Shown here piece by piece: positions 1 to 7,844 of a DNA stretch of 64,000 nt. Every line of letters begins with the position of its first letter. Within the stretch, counting starts at the first letter, position 1. The DNA is from Nocardioides panacisoli (GTDB taxonomy: Bacteria > Actinomycetota > Actinomycetes > Propionibacteriales > Nocardioidaceae): NCBI RefSeq assembly GCF_019448235.1, contig NZ_CP080409.1, positions 124,001 to 188,000 on the forward strand, given 5' to 3'. The notes under the pieces were generated by a model. The model was given only the letters and a program-made list of their open reading frames with translations. It was not told the DNA's origin and made no database searches. The translations under genes were made by a program, and so were the position numbers.

Positions 1-1
1 C

Positions 2-2926
2 CCCGACCCGAGCATCCTCTACCGCGTGAACGCGGGTGGCCCCGAGATCGCCGCCCCCATCGGTCCGGTCTGGCAGGCGGACACGGCCGGGACTCCCTCC
101 CCGCACCTCAACGGCGGACAGCAGATCGCGAGCTGGGGCCCGGTCCCGACCGTCGACGGCACGGTGCCCTCGAGCACGCCGTCGGAGGTCTTCTCGACCG
201 AGCGGTGGGACCCCTCCTCGGCCCCGGAGCAGCAGTGGGACTTCTCGGTCCCGTCCGGGACGCCGCTGGAGGTGCGGTTGTACTTCGCCAACCGCTGTGA
301 CTGCACCGACCAGGTGGGGGAGCGCCGCTTCCACGTCGACATCGACGGCACGCGGGTGCTCAACGACCTCGACCTGGTGGCCAGCGTGGGTGACGACGTC
401 GGCACCATGCGGTCCTTCGCGGTGACCAGCGACGGCAACGTCGACATCGACCTCTTCCACCTCGTGGAGAACCCGCTCATCAACGCGATCGAGATCGTGC
501 GCACCGACGTGCCCCCCGTGGAGCCGGAGGACGGGGCGATCGAGCGGCGGCCGATGACCGAGACCACCGTGGGTGAGGCGCAGGCCGTGCCCGGGGGCGG
601 GATCGACTGGAACCAGGTCCGTGGTGCGTTCATGCTCAACGGGTGGCTCTACACGGCCACGAGCGACGGCATCTTCACGCGGCGTACCTTCGACGGCAAC
701 GCGTACGGCGCCCCGCAGCCGGTCGACGGGGCCGACCAGATCGTGGCGCTGACCGACTGGCGCTCCGACATCGGGAGCCTCACCGGCCTGTACTACGACT
801 CGGGCCGCATCTACTACACCCTCGCCGGATCGGACTTCCTCCACTACCGCTACTTCACCTCCGAGAGCGGCGTGGTGGGCGCGAAGCGCCTGGTGGCGGC
901 GAGCAGCACCGGCGAGATCGACTACTCCGAGGTGCGCGGTCTCTTCGGCACCGCCTCGCAGCTGTTCTGGGCGACCTCGTCGGGGGACCTGCGCCGCATC
1001 GACTGGCAGCACCAGGGTGCCTCCGGTGCCCCGGTCGCCGGCACGGCCACGACCGTCTCCGGGCCCGGCGCCGACGGCGTCGAGTGGGGCGCGCGCGACT
1101 ACTTCCTGGCCCAGGACGAGGACGGCCAGAACTCGGCCCCGAACCAGGCGCCGGTGGCGTCGTTCTCGGTGTCGTGTCTGGGGTTGACGTGTTCGTTCGA
1201 TGGTTCGGGTTCCTCGGATGCGGACGGGAGTGTGGCGTCGTATGCGTGGGACTTCGGTGATGGGGAGTCGGGGTCGGGTGCGTCGGTGTCGCACACGTAT
1301 GCGGATGCGGGGCCGCGGACTGTGGAGCTGACGGTCACTGATGACGATGGTGCGGTGGGTTCGGCCACGGAGCAGGCGGATCCGGAGGAGGGTCCGGTGG
1401 CTGCGGTGTCGTTCGTGGGGAGCGATTCGAGCAACACGAATGCGGCGGACCACACGGTGTTCGTGCCGGGTGGGGTGCAGGCCGGTGACCGGTTGTTGTT
1501 GTCGATGGCGGTGAACACCGAGGGGGTGTCGGTGGCGGATCCGGCGGGGTGGACGCCGTTGGAGAGTGTCGCGGGCAGCAATGTGCAGGGTCGGTTGTGG
1601 ACGCGTGCGGCGACGGCGTCGGATGCGGGGTCGCTGGTGGTGGTGAGCCTGGATGGGTTTGCGAAGGCTGACCTGACGGTGACGGCGCATCGGGGTTCGG
1701 GTGGTGCTGCGTCGGTGAGTGATTCGGGTGCGGAGATCTTGACTGCGGACGGGACGGCGCATGCGGTGCCGGACGTGTCGACGGGTCCGGGTGACTGGGT
1801 GGTGAGTTCGTGGGCGGCGAAGGCGTCGCATGCGGTGGCGTGGTCGGCGCCGGGTTCCTATGAGGTGCGTGCGGGGACTGATGGTGCTGGTGGTGGTCGG
1901 ATCACGTCGATGACTGCTGACACGGGTCCGGTTGCTGGTGGTGCGCAGTCGGGTGGGGTCGCGACCTCGGATCCCTCGGTACGCCGTGTGGTCGCCCTGA
2001 CCGCCGTCGTCAGCCCCGCCGGCGGCGGGGGCGGCGGCACGCCGAACCAGGCGCCGGTGGCGTCGTTCTCGGTGTCGTGTCTGGGGTTGACGTGTTCGTT
2101 CGATGGTTCGGGTTCCTCGGATGCGGACGGGAGTGTGGCGTCGTATGCGTGGGACTTCGGTGATGGGGAGTCGGGGTCGGGTGCGTCGGTGTCGCACACG
2201 TATGCGGATGCGGGGCCGCGGACGGTGGAGCTGACGGTCACTGATGACGATGGTGCGGTGGGTTCGGCCACGGAGCAGGCGGATCCGGAGGAGGGTCCGG
2301 TGGCTGCGGTGTCGTTCGTGGGGAGCGATTCGAGCAACACGAATGCGGCGGACCACACGGTGTTCGTGCCGGGTGGGGTGCAGGCCGGTGACCGGTTGTT
2401 GTTGTCGATGGCGGTGAACACCGAGGGGGTGTCGGTGGCGGATCCGGCGGGGTGGACGCCGTTGGAGAGTGTCGCGGGCAGCAATGTGCAGGGTCGGTTG
2501 TGGACGCGTGCGGCGACGGCGTCGGATGCGGGGTCGCTGGTGGTGGTGAGCCTGGATGGGTATGCGAAGGCTGACCTGACGGTGACGGCGCATCGGGGGT
2601 CGGGTGGTGCTGCGTCGGTGAGTGATTCGGGTGCGGACATCTTGACTGCGGACGGGACGGCGCATGCGGTGCCGGATGTGTCGACGGGTCCGGGTGACTG
2701 GGTGGTGAGTTCGTGGGCGGCGAAGGCGTCGCATGCGGTGGCGTGGTCGGCGCCGGGTTCCTATGAGGTGCGTGGGGGTTCGGATGGTGCTGGTGGTGGT
2801 CGGATCACGTCGATGACTGCTGACACGGGTCCGGTTGCGGGTGGTGCGCAGTCGGGTGGGGTCGCGACGTCGGATCCCTCGGTACGTCGTGTGGTCGCCC
2901 TGACCGCCGTCATCGGAGCTGGGTGA
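2..2926 (+). CDS. Secreted malectin-like / PKD-repeat surface protein (5'-truncated by window edge)
   Basis: The reading frame is open to the first base of the window, so the true start lies upstream; the ATG-like position at 26 is not the start. The visible part begins with L-Y-R-V-N-A-G-G, the opening of a malectin-type carbohydrate-binding domain, which covers roughly the first 150 residues. About 200 residues without a recognised domain follow, then two copies of a block of about 300 residues. Each block has a PKD domain (Y-A-W-D-F-G-D-G-E-S and H-T-Y-A-D-A-G) followed by a beta-rich domain of about 200 residues that I do not recognise. There are no transmembrane segments or sorting signal at the C-terminus. 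It is probably an exported glycan-binding or adhesive protein. The lipoprotein gene starts 13 bases after the stop. The repeat blocks use many codons ending in T or G, unlike the rest of the gene. Confidence 0.85.
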   Translation, partial: PDPSILYRVNAGGPEIAAPIGPVWQADTAGTPSPHLNGGQQIASWGPVPTVDGTVPSSTPSEVFSTERWDPSSAPEQQWDFSVPSGTPLEVRLYFANRCDCTDQVGERRFHVDIDGTRVLNDLDLVASVGDDVGTMRSFAVTSDGNVDIDLFHLVENPLINAIEIVRTDVPPVEPEDGAIERRPMTETTVGEAQAVPGGGIDWNQVRGAFMLNGWLYTATSDGIFTRRTFDGNAYGAPQPVDGADQIVALTDWRSDIGSLTGLYYDSGRIYYTLAGSDFLHYRYFTSESGVVGAKRLVAASSTGEIDYSEVRGLFGTASQLFWATSSGDLRRIDWQHQGASGAPVAGTATTVSGPGADGVEWGARDYFLAQDEDGQNSAPNQAPVASFSVSCLGLTCSFDGSGSSDADGSVASYAWDFGDGESGSGASVSHTYADAGPRTVELTVTDDDGAVGSATEQADPEEGPVAAVSFVGSDSSNTNAADHTVFVPGGVQAGDRLLLSMAVNTEGVSVADPAGWTPLESVAGSNVQGRLWTRAATASDAGSLVVVSLDGFAKADLTVTAHRGSGGAASVSDSGAEILTADGTAHAVPDVSTGPGDWVVSSWAAKASHAVAWSAPGSYEVRAGTDGAGGGRITSMTADTGPVAGGAQSGGVATSDPSVRRVVALTAVVSPAGGGGGGTPNQAPVASFSVSCLGLTCSFDGSGSSDADGSVASYAWDFGDGESGSGASVSHTYADAGPRTVELTVTDDDGAVGSATEQADPEEGPVAAVSFVGSDSSNTNAADHTVFVPGGVQAGDRLLLSMAVNTEGVSVADPAGWTPLESVAGSNVQGRLWTRAATASDAGSLVVVSLDGYAKADLTVTAHRGSGGAASVSDSGADILTADGTAHAVPDVSTGPGDWVVSSWAAKASHAVAWSAPGSYEVRGGSDGAGGGRITSMTADTGPVAGGAQSGGVATSDPSVRRVVALTAVIGAG
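1141..2926 (+). repeat. Tandem duplication, period 903 bp (301 codons)
   Basis: The block beginning at 1141 recurs at 2044 in the same frame; the second copy runs to the stop codon. The copies differ at only a few positions, for example Phe to Tyr, Glu to Asp, and Ala-Gly-Thr to Gly-Gly-Ser near the end of the unit. A Pro/Gly-rich linker joins the copies. Near-identity at synonymous positions indicates recent duplication or gene conversion. Confidence 0.95.
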
Positions 2927-2939
2927 GGACCGGGCACGC

Positions 2940-3752
2940 ATGAATCCACGACTCCTCGGTCTGACGCTCCCCGCCCTCCTGCTGGGAGGGTGCGCGGTGG
3001 GCGGGACCGCCCAGGGCGTCGCGTCGGAGGCGCGGTTCGCCGTGGCCGAGCCGGGGCTGCTCGCGTTGGAGTTCGACGACGTGGTGGCCGAGGTGGGGAC
3101 CGTGCTGTCCCGCGCGGAGAACCGCGGCTCGGCCCGCGTCCGGATCACCGTGACGACCGACAACGGGGGACGGGTCCGACTGGGCTCCGGTGCCCCGGGT
3201 GGCGCGGCGGAGATGCCGGTCCACACCGGTGCCGCGAGCGCGCCGGCGGCGGCCCTGGTGGTGACACCGATGGGGGACGAGGACGTCCTGCAGCCCGGTG
3301 ACGGGGACTTCTCCTTCGGTGCGCGCTTCAACCTCGACACGGAGTCGGAGGGGAGCGGCAACGACGACGGCAACAACCTGCTGCAACGTGGCCTCTTCTC
3401 CGGCGACGCGCAGTACAAGGTGCAACTCGACGGCGGAGTCCCGTCGTGCCGGATCGCGGGCACCGGCGGCGAGGCGCTGGTCAAGCTCGAGGAGCCGGTG
3501 CCGACCGAGCACTGGTTCCTGGTGGAGTGCAGCCGCCGCGGTGACGTGGTGAGCCTGCGCGTGGAGGACCTGGAGGCGGGGGAGGAGGTCAGCACCGCCT
3601 CGGTGAGTCGCCGGACCGGTGTCGTGGAGTTCAGCCACGACGAGGCACTCACCATCGGCGCGAAGGTCGGCAGCGACGGCACGATCCCGGAGAAGTCGAC
3701 CGACCAGTTCAACGGCACGATCGACGGCGTCTTCTACCGAGACCTGTCGTGA
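2940..3752 (+). CDS. Lipoprotein with LamG/concanavalin-like domain
   Basis: The 270-residue protein starts with a lipoprotein signal (L-L-L-G-G-C-A, lipidated Cys at about residue 18) and should be anchored to the outer face of the membrane. The rest is acidic and beta-rich, with no transmembrane segment. Residues from about 100 (F-S-F-G-A-R-F-N-L-D) to the C-terminus (N-G-T-I-D-G-V-F-Y-R-D) have the look of a concanavalin/LamG sandwich, which often binds glycans; that assignment is inference. It lies directly downstream of the malectin/PKD gene and overlaps or abuts the regulator gene, so the three may be co-transcribed. No catalytic motif is visible. Confidence 0.75.
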   Translation: MNPRLLGLTLPALLLGGCAVGGTAQGVASEARFAVAEPGLLALEFDDVVAEVGTVLSRAENRGSARVRITVTTDNGGRVRLGSGAPGGAAEMPVHTGAASAPAAALVVTPMGDEDVLQPGDGDFSFGARFNLDTESEGSGNDDGNNLLQRGLFSGDAQYKVQLDGGVPSCRIAGTGGEALVKLEEPVPTEHWFLVECSRRGDVVSLRVEDLEAGEEVSTASVSRRTGVVEFSHDEALTIGAKVGSDGTIPEKSTDQFNGTIDGVFYRDLS

Positions 3753-3775
3753 GCCTGCACAGGGAGGGGACCAGG

Positions 3776-4525
3776 GTGGGGAGGGTGTCGGCGCTGGGCC
3801 GACAGGGCCGCCGACCGCTCGGGAGGGTCGCGGTGGTCGCCGAGTTCAATCTCACCGGCGACTCGCTGCGTGTCGCCCTGTCGCGGCGGGGGTTCCAGGT
3901 GATGGGCGTGCCGCTCCCGGGGAGCACCGCGGAGATCCGCGAGCTCGGGATGCGGCTGCGTGCCTTCTCCCCCCACGCCGCCGTGCTGCTGCAGGAGCTG
4001 CCCGAGCCGGTGCAGCTGGTCTCGGCGATGCGCACGCTCGCCGAGCTCCGCGAGCACCGGTGGCTGCTGCTGACCGGTACGCCGCCCGGCCCGGAGTGGG
4101 GAGGCGGTCTGGCGTCGGGTGCGTCGGCGGTGATGTCGCTGACGACCAGCCTGGAGACCCTGGCGGCCGCGCTGTCGCGGCTGTGCCGCGGTGAGTCCGT
4201 GATGTCGCAGGCCGACCGGGACGCGCTGATCGAGGAGTGGATGGAGTCCTCCGCCTCGCGGCGAGCCCTGATGGACCGGTTGACCACGCTCACGCCGCGC
4301 GAGCTGGAGGTGCTCCAGGAGCTGCGGGCCGGACGGACGGTCACCGAGATCGCGGAGACCGGTGGCGTCACGATCGGGACGGTGCGCAGCCAGGTGAAGG
4401 CGATCCTGCGCAAGCTGGACGTGTCCTCACAGCTGGCCGCGGTCGCCGTCCTGCAGCACGCGACGAGCCTGGGTCACGACGAGGGGCTCGCCCCGGGGCC
4501 GTCGGCGGCCTCGGAGCAGGAGTGA
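3776..4525 (+). CDS. LuxR-family regulator with degenerate receiver domain
   Basis: The C-terminus is a LuxR/NarL helix-turn-helix: L-T-P-R-E-L-E-V-L-Q at about residue 170, then the recognition region T-I-G-T-V-R-S-Q-V-K and K-L-D-V-S-S-Q. The N-terminal 120 residues look like a response-regulator fold (G-R-V-A-V-V-A-E start), but the strand that normally ends in the phosphorylated Asp reads A-A-V-L-L-Q-E-L. It is therefore probably not phosphorylated. I chose GTG at 3776 because AGGGAGGGGA lies just upstream; an in-frame GTG at 3749 overlaps the lipoprotein stop and would add nine residues. The last 52 bases overlap the convergent transglycosylase-like gene. It probably regulates nearby surface genes (inference). 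Confidence 0.8.
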   Translation: MGRVSALGRQGRRPLGRVAVVAEFNLTGDSLRVALSRRGFQVMGVPLPGSTAEIRELGMRLRAFSPHAAVLLQELPEPVQLVSAMRTLAELREHRWLLLTGTPPGPEWGGGLASGASAVMSLTTSLETLAAALSRLCRGESVMSQADRDALIEEWMESSASRRALMDRLTTLTPRELEVLQELRAGRTVTEIAETGGVTIGTVRSQVKAILRKLDVSSQLAAVAVLQHATSLGHDEGLAPGPSAASEQE

Positions 4526-5901
4526 TCCTCGTCCTCGTCGGTCTCCTCGACGCCCTCGACCTCGTCGTCGGAGCCGTCCTCGGGTGACTCCTCGCCGTCG
4601 GCGGGAGCCTCGGTGCCCTCGGTCGGGTCGGGCTCGACGCCCTCCTCGGTCGCGGGAAGCCCGGTCGGGTCGGGGTCGGTCGGGTCGGTGCCGTCGGGGT
4701 CCTCGGCGGTCTCCTCGGCGGGGTCGAGCTCCTCGTCGGGGTCGGTCGGGGGCGTGCAGGTCGGCGCCTCGCCGTCCCCGTCGGCCTCACCGGGTCCCGG
4801 GGTCGGCTGGCCGGTCCCGCCGTCGCCCTTCGGTGGCTTGGGGGGCTTCGTGCCGTCCGGGCCCTTGCCGGTGTCCTCGCCCTTGGCGCCCTTCTTCCCG
4901 CCGTGGGGGCGGGTGTCGTCCCGGTCGTCCTTGCCGCCGGAGTCGCTGGTCGAGGGCTTCTTGACCGGGCGGGTGGTGGCGCCGTCGCTCGGGTCGGTGT
5001 CACCGCCCCGGCCCGTCGCCGGCGCGGTCGGCCCGACGGGGCGGGCGCGGACGATGGTGGTCGGCGGCGGCACCGGCACCGGTGCGTCGATCCGGACGGG
5101 GACGACGCTGCTGGCCGGGGTGGCGGCGTACTGCGTCGTGAGGGCGAGGACGCGCATCACGAACGCCTCGTCGCCGTAGGTCTCGAGGAGGGTGTCGCGG
5201 CGTTCGCGGAGGTCGGTGAGGTCGGCACCGGTGCTGCACAGCAGGACGGCGGTGGCGAGGGCGGCGTCGTCGAGGTCCTGGGGGTCGCGCAGCTCGTCGG
5301 CGTCGCCGTCGACGCCGATGGTGCGCCAGGCGGACGGGCTCAGCAGCATCGGTCCGACGGCGCGGTCGTGCCGGTCGTCGCCGTCGAGCTTGCCAGCGTC
5401 GCTGTCGGGGACCCGCTGGCCGGCGTCGTCGCGGAGGCGGTCGCCGACGATGGCGGGCCGGACGCGGTGCCGGTCGTCGAGCCGGTGGTCGCCGGAGAGG
5501 CGGCCGTGGTCGGTGAGGGCGTCGCCGAGGCCGGCGAGCAGCGTCCAGTCGAGGTGGCAGCCGGGGGCGGCGGCGTCGATGACCGCGGCGGCGTGGAGGT
5601 AGGCCGCGATCGCCACGGAGGGCGCGTCGGCGGTGCCGTCGGCGGACCGGTCGAGCAGGCCGACGGCGGGCAGTGTGAGGTCTGGCGCGACGACGCCGCG
5701 CGGTGGAGTCCCGACCTCCTCCGGCGCGGCGTCGTCGACGATGGTGGGGGCCGCCGGGGCGGCCGGAGGCGCCTGGTCGGCGAGCGTCACGCCGGGACCC
5801 TGGCTGGAGGTGGCGAGCAGGAAGGCGGCCGTGCTGACTGCGACGGCCGAGAAGAGCTTGGGCCGCAGGGCACGGGGCGTCGGTGGCTGAATGCGTCGCA
5901 C
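4474..5901 (-). CDS. Transglycosylase-like secreted protein with acidic Pro-rich tail, catalytic Glu apparently lost
   Basis: A signal sequence follows the start (K-L-F-S-A-V-A-V-S-T-A-A-F-L-L-A). Residues about 100-270 resemble the actinobacterial MltB/SLT-type lytic transglycosylase domain: L-D-W-T-L-L-A-G-L-G, D-H-G-R, G-P-M-L-L-S-P-S-A-W-R, D-P-Q-D-L-D-D-A-A-L-A. In that family the segment before D-H-G normally reads R-V-E-S, with Glu as the acid/base; here it reads D-A-L-T. The last 190 residues are a Lys-rich then Asp/Glu/Pro-rich low-complexity tail. I favour GTG at 5901, with GGAGG 11 bases upstream; the frame also allows 6009. The 3' end overlaps the convergent LuxR gene. It may be a wall-binding protein rather than an enzyme. 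Confidence 0.7.
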   Translation of the reverse strand: MRRIQPPTPRALRPKLFSAVAVSTAAFLLATSSQGPGVTLADQAPPAAPAAPTIVDDAAPEEVGTPPRGVVAPDLTLPAVGLLDRSADGTADAPSVAIAAYLHAAAVIDAAAPGCHLDWTLLAGLGDALTDHGRLSGDHRLDDRHRVRPAIVGDRLRDDAGQRVPDSDAGKLDGDDRHDRAVGPMLLSPSAWRTIGVDGDADELRDPQDLDDAALATAVLLCSTGADLTDLRERRDTLLETYGDEAFVMRVLALTTQYAATPASSVVPVRIDAPVPVPPPTTIVRARPVGPTAPATGRGGDTDPSDGATTRPVKKPSTSDSGGKDDRDDTRPHGGKKGAKGEDTGKGPDGTKPPKPPKGDGGTGQPTPGPGEADGDGEAPTCTPPTDPDEELDPAEETAEDPDGTDPTDPDPTGLPATEEGVEPDPTEGTEAPADGEESPEDGSDDEVEGVEETDEDEDHSCSEAADGPGASPSS

Positions 5902-6098
5902 GATCGTTGGAACCTCCAACGCCAAGTCTCGACCGCGACCCGTCCGCGGTAATCCCCCATTGTGGGGAGTGTGGGGACCCACCGCCACCGTTTCGCCGGA
6001 TTCGGTCACCGTCCACAGGTGAATTCTTCGGGGTGGCGGTCCGGCGCGCGCTCACTTAGGTTGCAGGGGCAACTTGATGTCGATCTCGGGACTTCACG

Positions 6099-6413
6099 GT
6101 GGCCCTGCTCTCCTCGCCCTCGGCGACCCCGCAACCAGACGCCGCCCTTGCGGCTGCACCGACGCCCGAGGACGTGGTGTCGGAGCTGGACGAGTCGCTG
6201 CGACGGCTGGTCCGTGCCGAGGGACTGGACCCACAACGCGAGGTCGACGCCGTACGCCGACTGGCCGAGGGCGTCGTACGCGAGCACGACGAGCGCAGCC
6301 TGACCGGCGTCGTCGCACCCGTGGCCGATGCCGCGGCGGTGGTCGCGGAGCTGGTCGCGCGGGTCTCGGGCTTCGGACCGCTCCAGCCGTTGCTCGACGA
6401 CCCGGAGATCGAG
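6099..6413 (+). pseudogene. tadA: tadA/cpaF pilus ATPase, 5' fragment (interrupted by element A)
   Basis: It encodes the N-terminal 105 residues of a Tad/CpaF secretion ATPase, ending ...G-F-G-P-L-Q-P-L-L-D-D-P-E-I-E. In intact homologues E-(I/V)-W-I-N follows at once; here the frame runs into element A and stops at 6470 after 19 unrelated residues. The missing E-V-W-I-N-Q codons are found at 17643-17660 and the catalytic remainder at 27348-28307. This fragment holds no Walker motif and cannot work alone. The GTG start at 6099 lies about 200 bases from the divergent start of the transglycosylase-like gene, so the pilus operon promoter is probably in 5902-6098. Confidence 0.9.
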
Positions 6414-6437
6414 AAGAGTTGCACAGTCGGACGACCT
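6410..6437. other. attL of element A (tadA / element A junction)
   Basis: Bases 6410-6413 (CGAG) recur at 17639-17642. To the left is tadA; to the right is the element arm ending in GACGACCT at 6430-6437, exactly 16 bases from CGAG. Its inverted partner AGGTCGTC at 17615-17622 is also exactly 16 bases from its CGAG. The 16-base inner arms also match in part (GAGTTG and GTC at equivalent places). This is the imperfect dyad expected of a large-serine-integrase attP split by integration. Confidence 0.85.
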
Positions 6438-6483
6438 GACAAAGCGGTCCGGATGATCCCGAGGCGATGAGACTCTGTCTACT

Positions 6484-7131
6484 GTGACCTGGCTAGAAGA
6501 CATCTCGGACGCGCTGCGCACTCTTGGCGGCAGCGCTACTCTCGCGCAGATTTACGACGAGGCCGCACAGCGGCGCGGGGTGCAGCGGACCAACGTCACC
6601 GAGGCGACAGTTCGGCGGATGATCCAGGATCACTCGTCTGACTCGCAGGGGTTCAAGCACGGGACTGATCTCTTCTTCTCCGTTCAGGGCCTGGGCGCCG
6701 GAGTCTGGGGGCTTCGAGATCAGGTCGAGGAGACTCCGGCCGCCGCCGACCTCGACGGTGGAGCCGTGCAACCCCAGCGCGCCGCCCAGCTCACGTACCG
6801 GATCTTGCGAGACACCCGTCTGGCGCGGCAGGTCAAGTTGCTTCACCGAGACAGGTGCCAGATCTGCGGCGAGGCCCTCAGGCTCGGTGACGGGCGCACC
6901 TACTCTGAGGGTCACCACATCATTCCTCTCGGGGGAGCCCACAACGGCCCAGACACGGCGGAGAACATCATCGTTCTCTGCCCTAATCACCACGCTCTCT
7001 GCGACTACGGCGCGATCAGACTCGACTTTGCAGCGCTGCGGCAGGTTCCTGGACACCAGATCTCGCAGGGCTCGATCGACTACCACAATCGCGAAATCTT
7101 TGGGCACCGCTTCCCACCGGTCAGGGCCTAG
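6484..7131 (+). CDS. Winged-helix + HNH endonuclease
   Basis: Residues 1-80 form a HARE-HTH-like winged helix (L-E-D-I-S-D-A-L start, A-T-V-R-R-M-I-Q, ending G-V-W-G-L-R-D). Residues about 115-185 are an HNH nuclease: C-Q-I-C, then G-H-H-I-I-P-L-G-G-A-H, E-N-I-I-V-L-C-P-N-H-H-A-L-C-D-Y-G, so both zinc Cys pairs and the beta-beta-alpha metal His are present. The arrangement resembles HNH restriction enzymes, including type IV-like ones, rather than packaging HNH proteins (inference from domain layout). GTG at 6484 has no clear Shine-Dalgarno sequence. It is the first gene inside element A, 70 bases from attL, and would lie next to the integrase across attP in the excised circle. Confidence 0.85.
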   Translation: MTWLEDISDALRTLGGSATLAQIYDEAAQRRGVQRTNVTEATVRRMIQDHSSDSQGFKHGTDLFFSVQGLGAGVWGLRDQVEETPAAADLDGGAVQPQRAAQLTYRILRDTRLARQVKLLHRDRCQICGEALRLGDGRTYSEGHHIIPLGGAHNGPDTAENIIVLCPNHHALCDYGAIRLDFAALRQVPGHQISQGSIDYHNREIFGHRFPPVRA

Positions 7132-7220
7132 GGGTGACGGTACAAGTCAGCGATCGATGCCGAGTAACACTGACTGACCCCATGCCGCTGAGTTCCCAGC
7201 TATCTGCTGGGCGCATACGA

Positions 7221-7844
7221 CTAGTTGTCGTAGTCGACGCCCGGGTTGCCTCTCCAATGGACGCGTCGAGGCGTTGCGTATTGAGCGTCGCCGTCGAGGG
7301 AGTACGTAACAGTTGCCTCCATCTCGACGAGCCTCTCCGGATCGCTAGCGATCGGCTTCGAGCGGTGGCAGAACACCTTCTCGCCTCGATGCAGTCGCAC
7401 GGGCAGATCGTTCTGGCCCTTGGCGAACATGGCGATCGTCGCCGTTAGGTCTTCGCCAACGTCGATCCATTTACCGGCATGAGGGCCGATCGGCACGTGC
7501 AGACGATCGATTCGCAGCCCGTGAACGAAGACGGTGGCCCCGTCGGACTCGAGTTCGGTCCCAGCGATTACGGTCCTCGCCTCGAGCGAGTCCACCGGCT
7601 CCCCGCGAGAGAAGAACGGAGTGAGGCGGAAGCCGACGTACATAGACGACTTCGCCACCTGCGCAGCGGCCTGACTTGCCTCTGCCGCCTTCTTCGCACT
7701 CCCCGCTGAGCGCTCCGAGGAGTCGGCTAGCCGCTTCGTCAGGATCGCGTACCAGCCCGTTAGGACGGCCAGAACGGCGGTGACCAGGAGCGGCCCCCAA
7801 TCAGCCGCAAACGAGGTTGCGTTTGCCCCGGCGGCAAGAATCAT
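7221..7844 (-). CDS. Small membrane-anchored protein, last gene of candidate defence operon
   Basis: The 207-residue protein has one N-terminal transmembrane helix (W-G-P-L-L-V-T-A-V-L-A-V-L-T-G-W-Y, about residues 16-33). A short Ala/Lys-rich helical stretch (S-A-G-S-A-K-K-A-A-E-A-S-Q-A-A) and a soluble beta-rich domain of about 140 residues follow. No enzyme motif is visible and I do not recognise the family. Its start overlaps the stop of the 501-residue gene by four bases (7841-7844), so the two are probably translationally coupled. In phage-defence operons such a component is often the membrane-acting partner, but nothing in this sequence proves that. Confidence 0.7.
   Translation of the reverse strand: MILAAGANATSFAADWGPLLVTAVLAVLTGWYAILTKRLADSSERSAGSAKKAAEASQAAAQVAKSSMYVGFRLTPFFSRGEPVDSLEARTVIAGTELESDGATVFVHGLRIDRLHVPIGPHAGKWIDVGEDLTATIAMFAKGQNDLPVRLHRGEKVFCHRSKPIASDPERLVEMEATVTYSLDGDAQYATPRRVHWRGNPGVDYDN

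Noticed and set aside
7215..7240. ACGACTA/TAGTCG dyad as a possible further att site
   Set aside because: It lies at the stop of the membrane-protein gene, has no partner copy at the other junctions, and is better seen as a weak terminator or chance.
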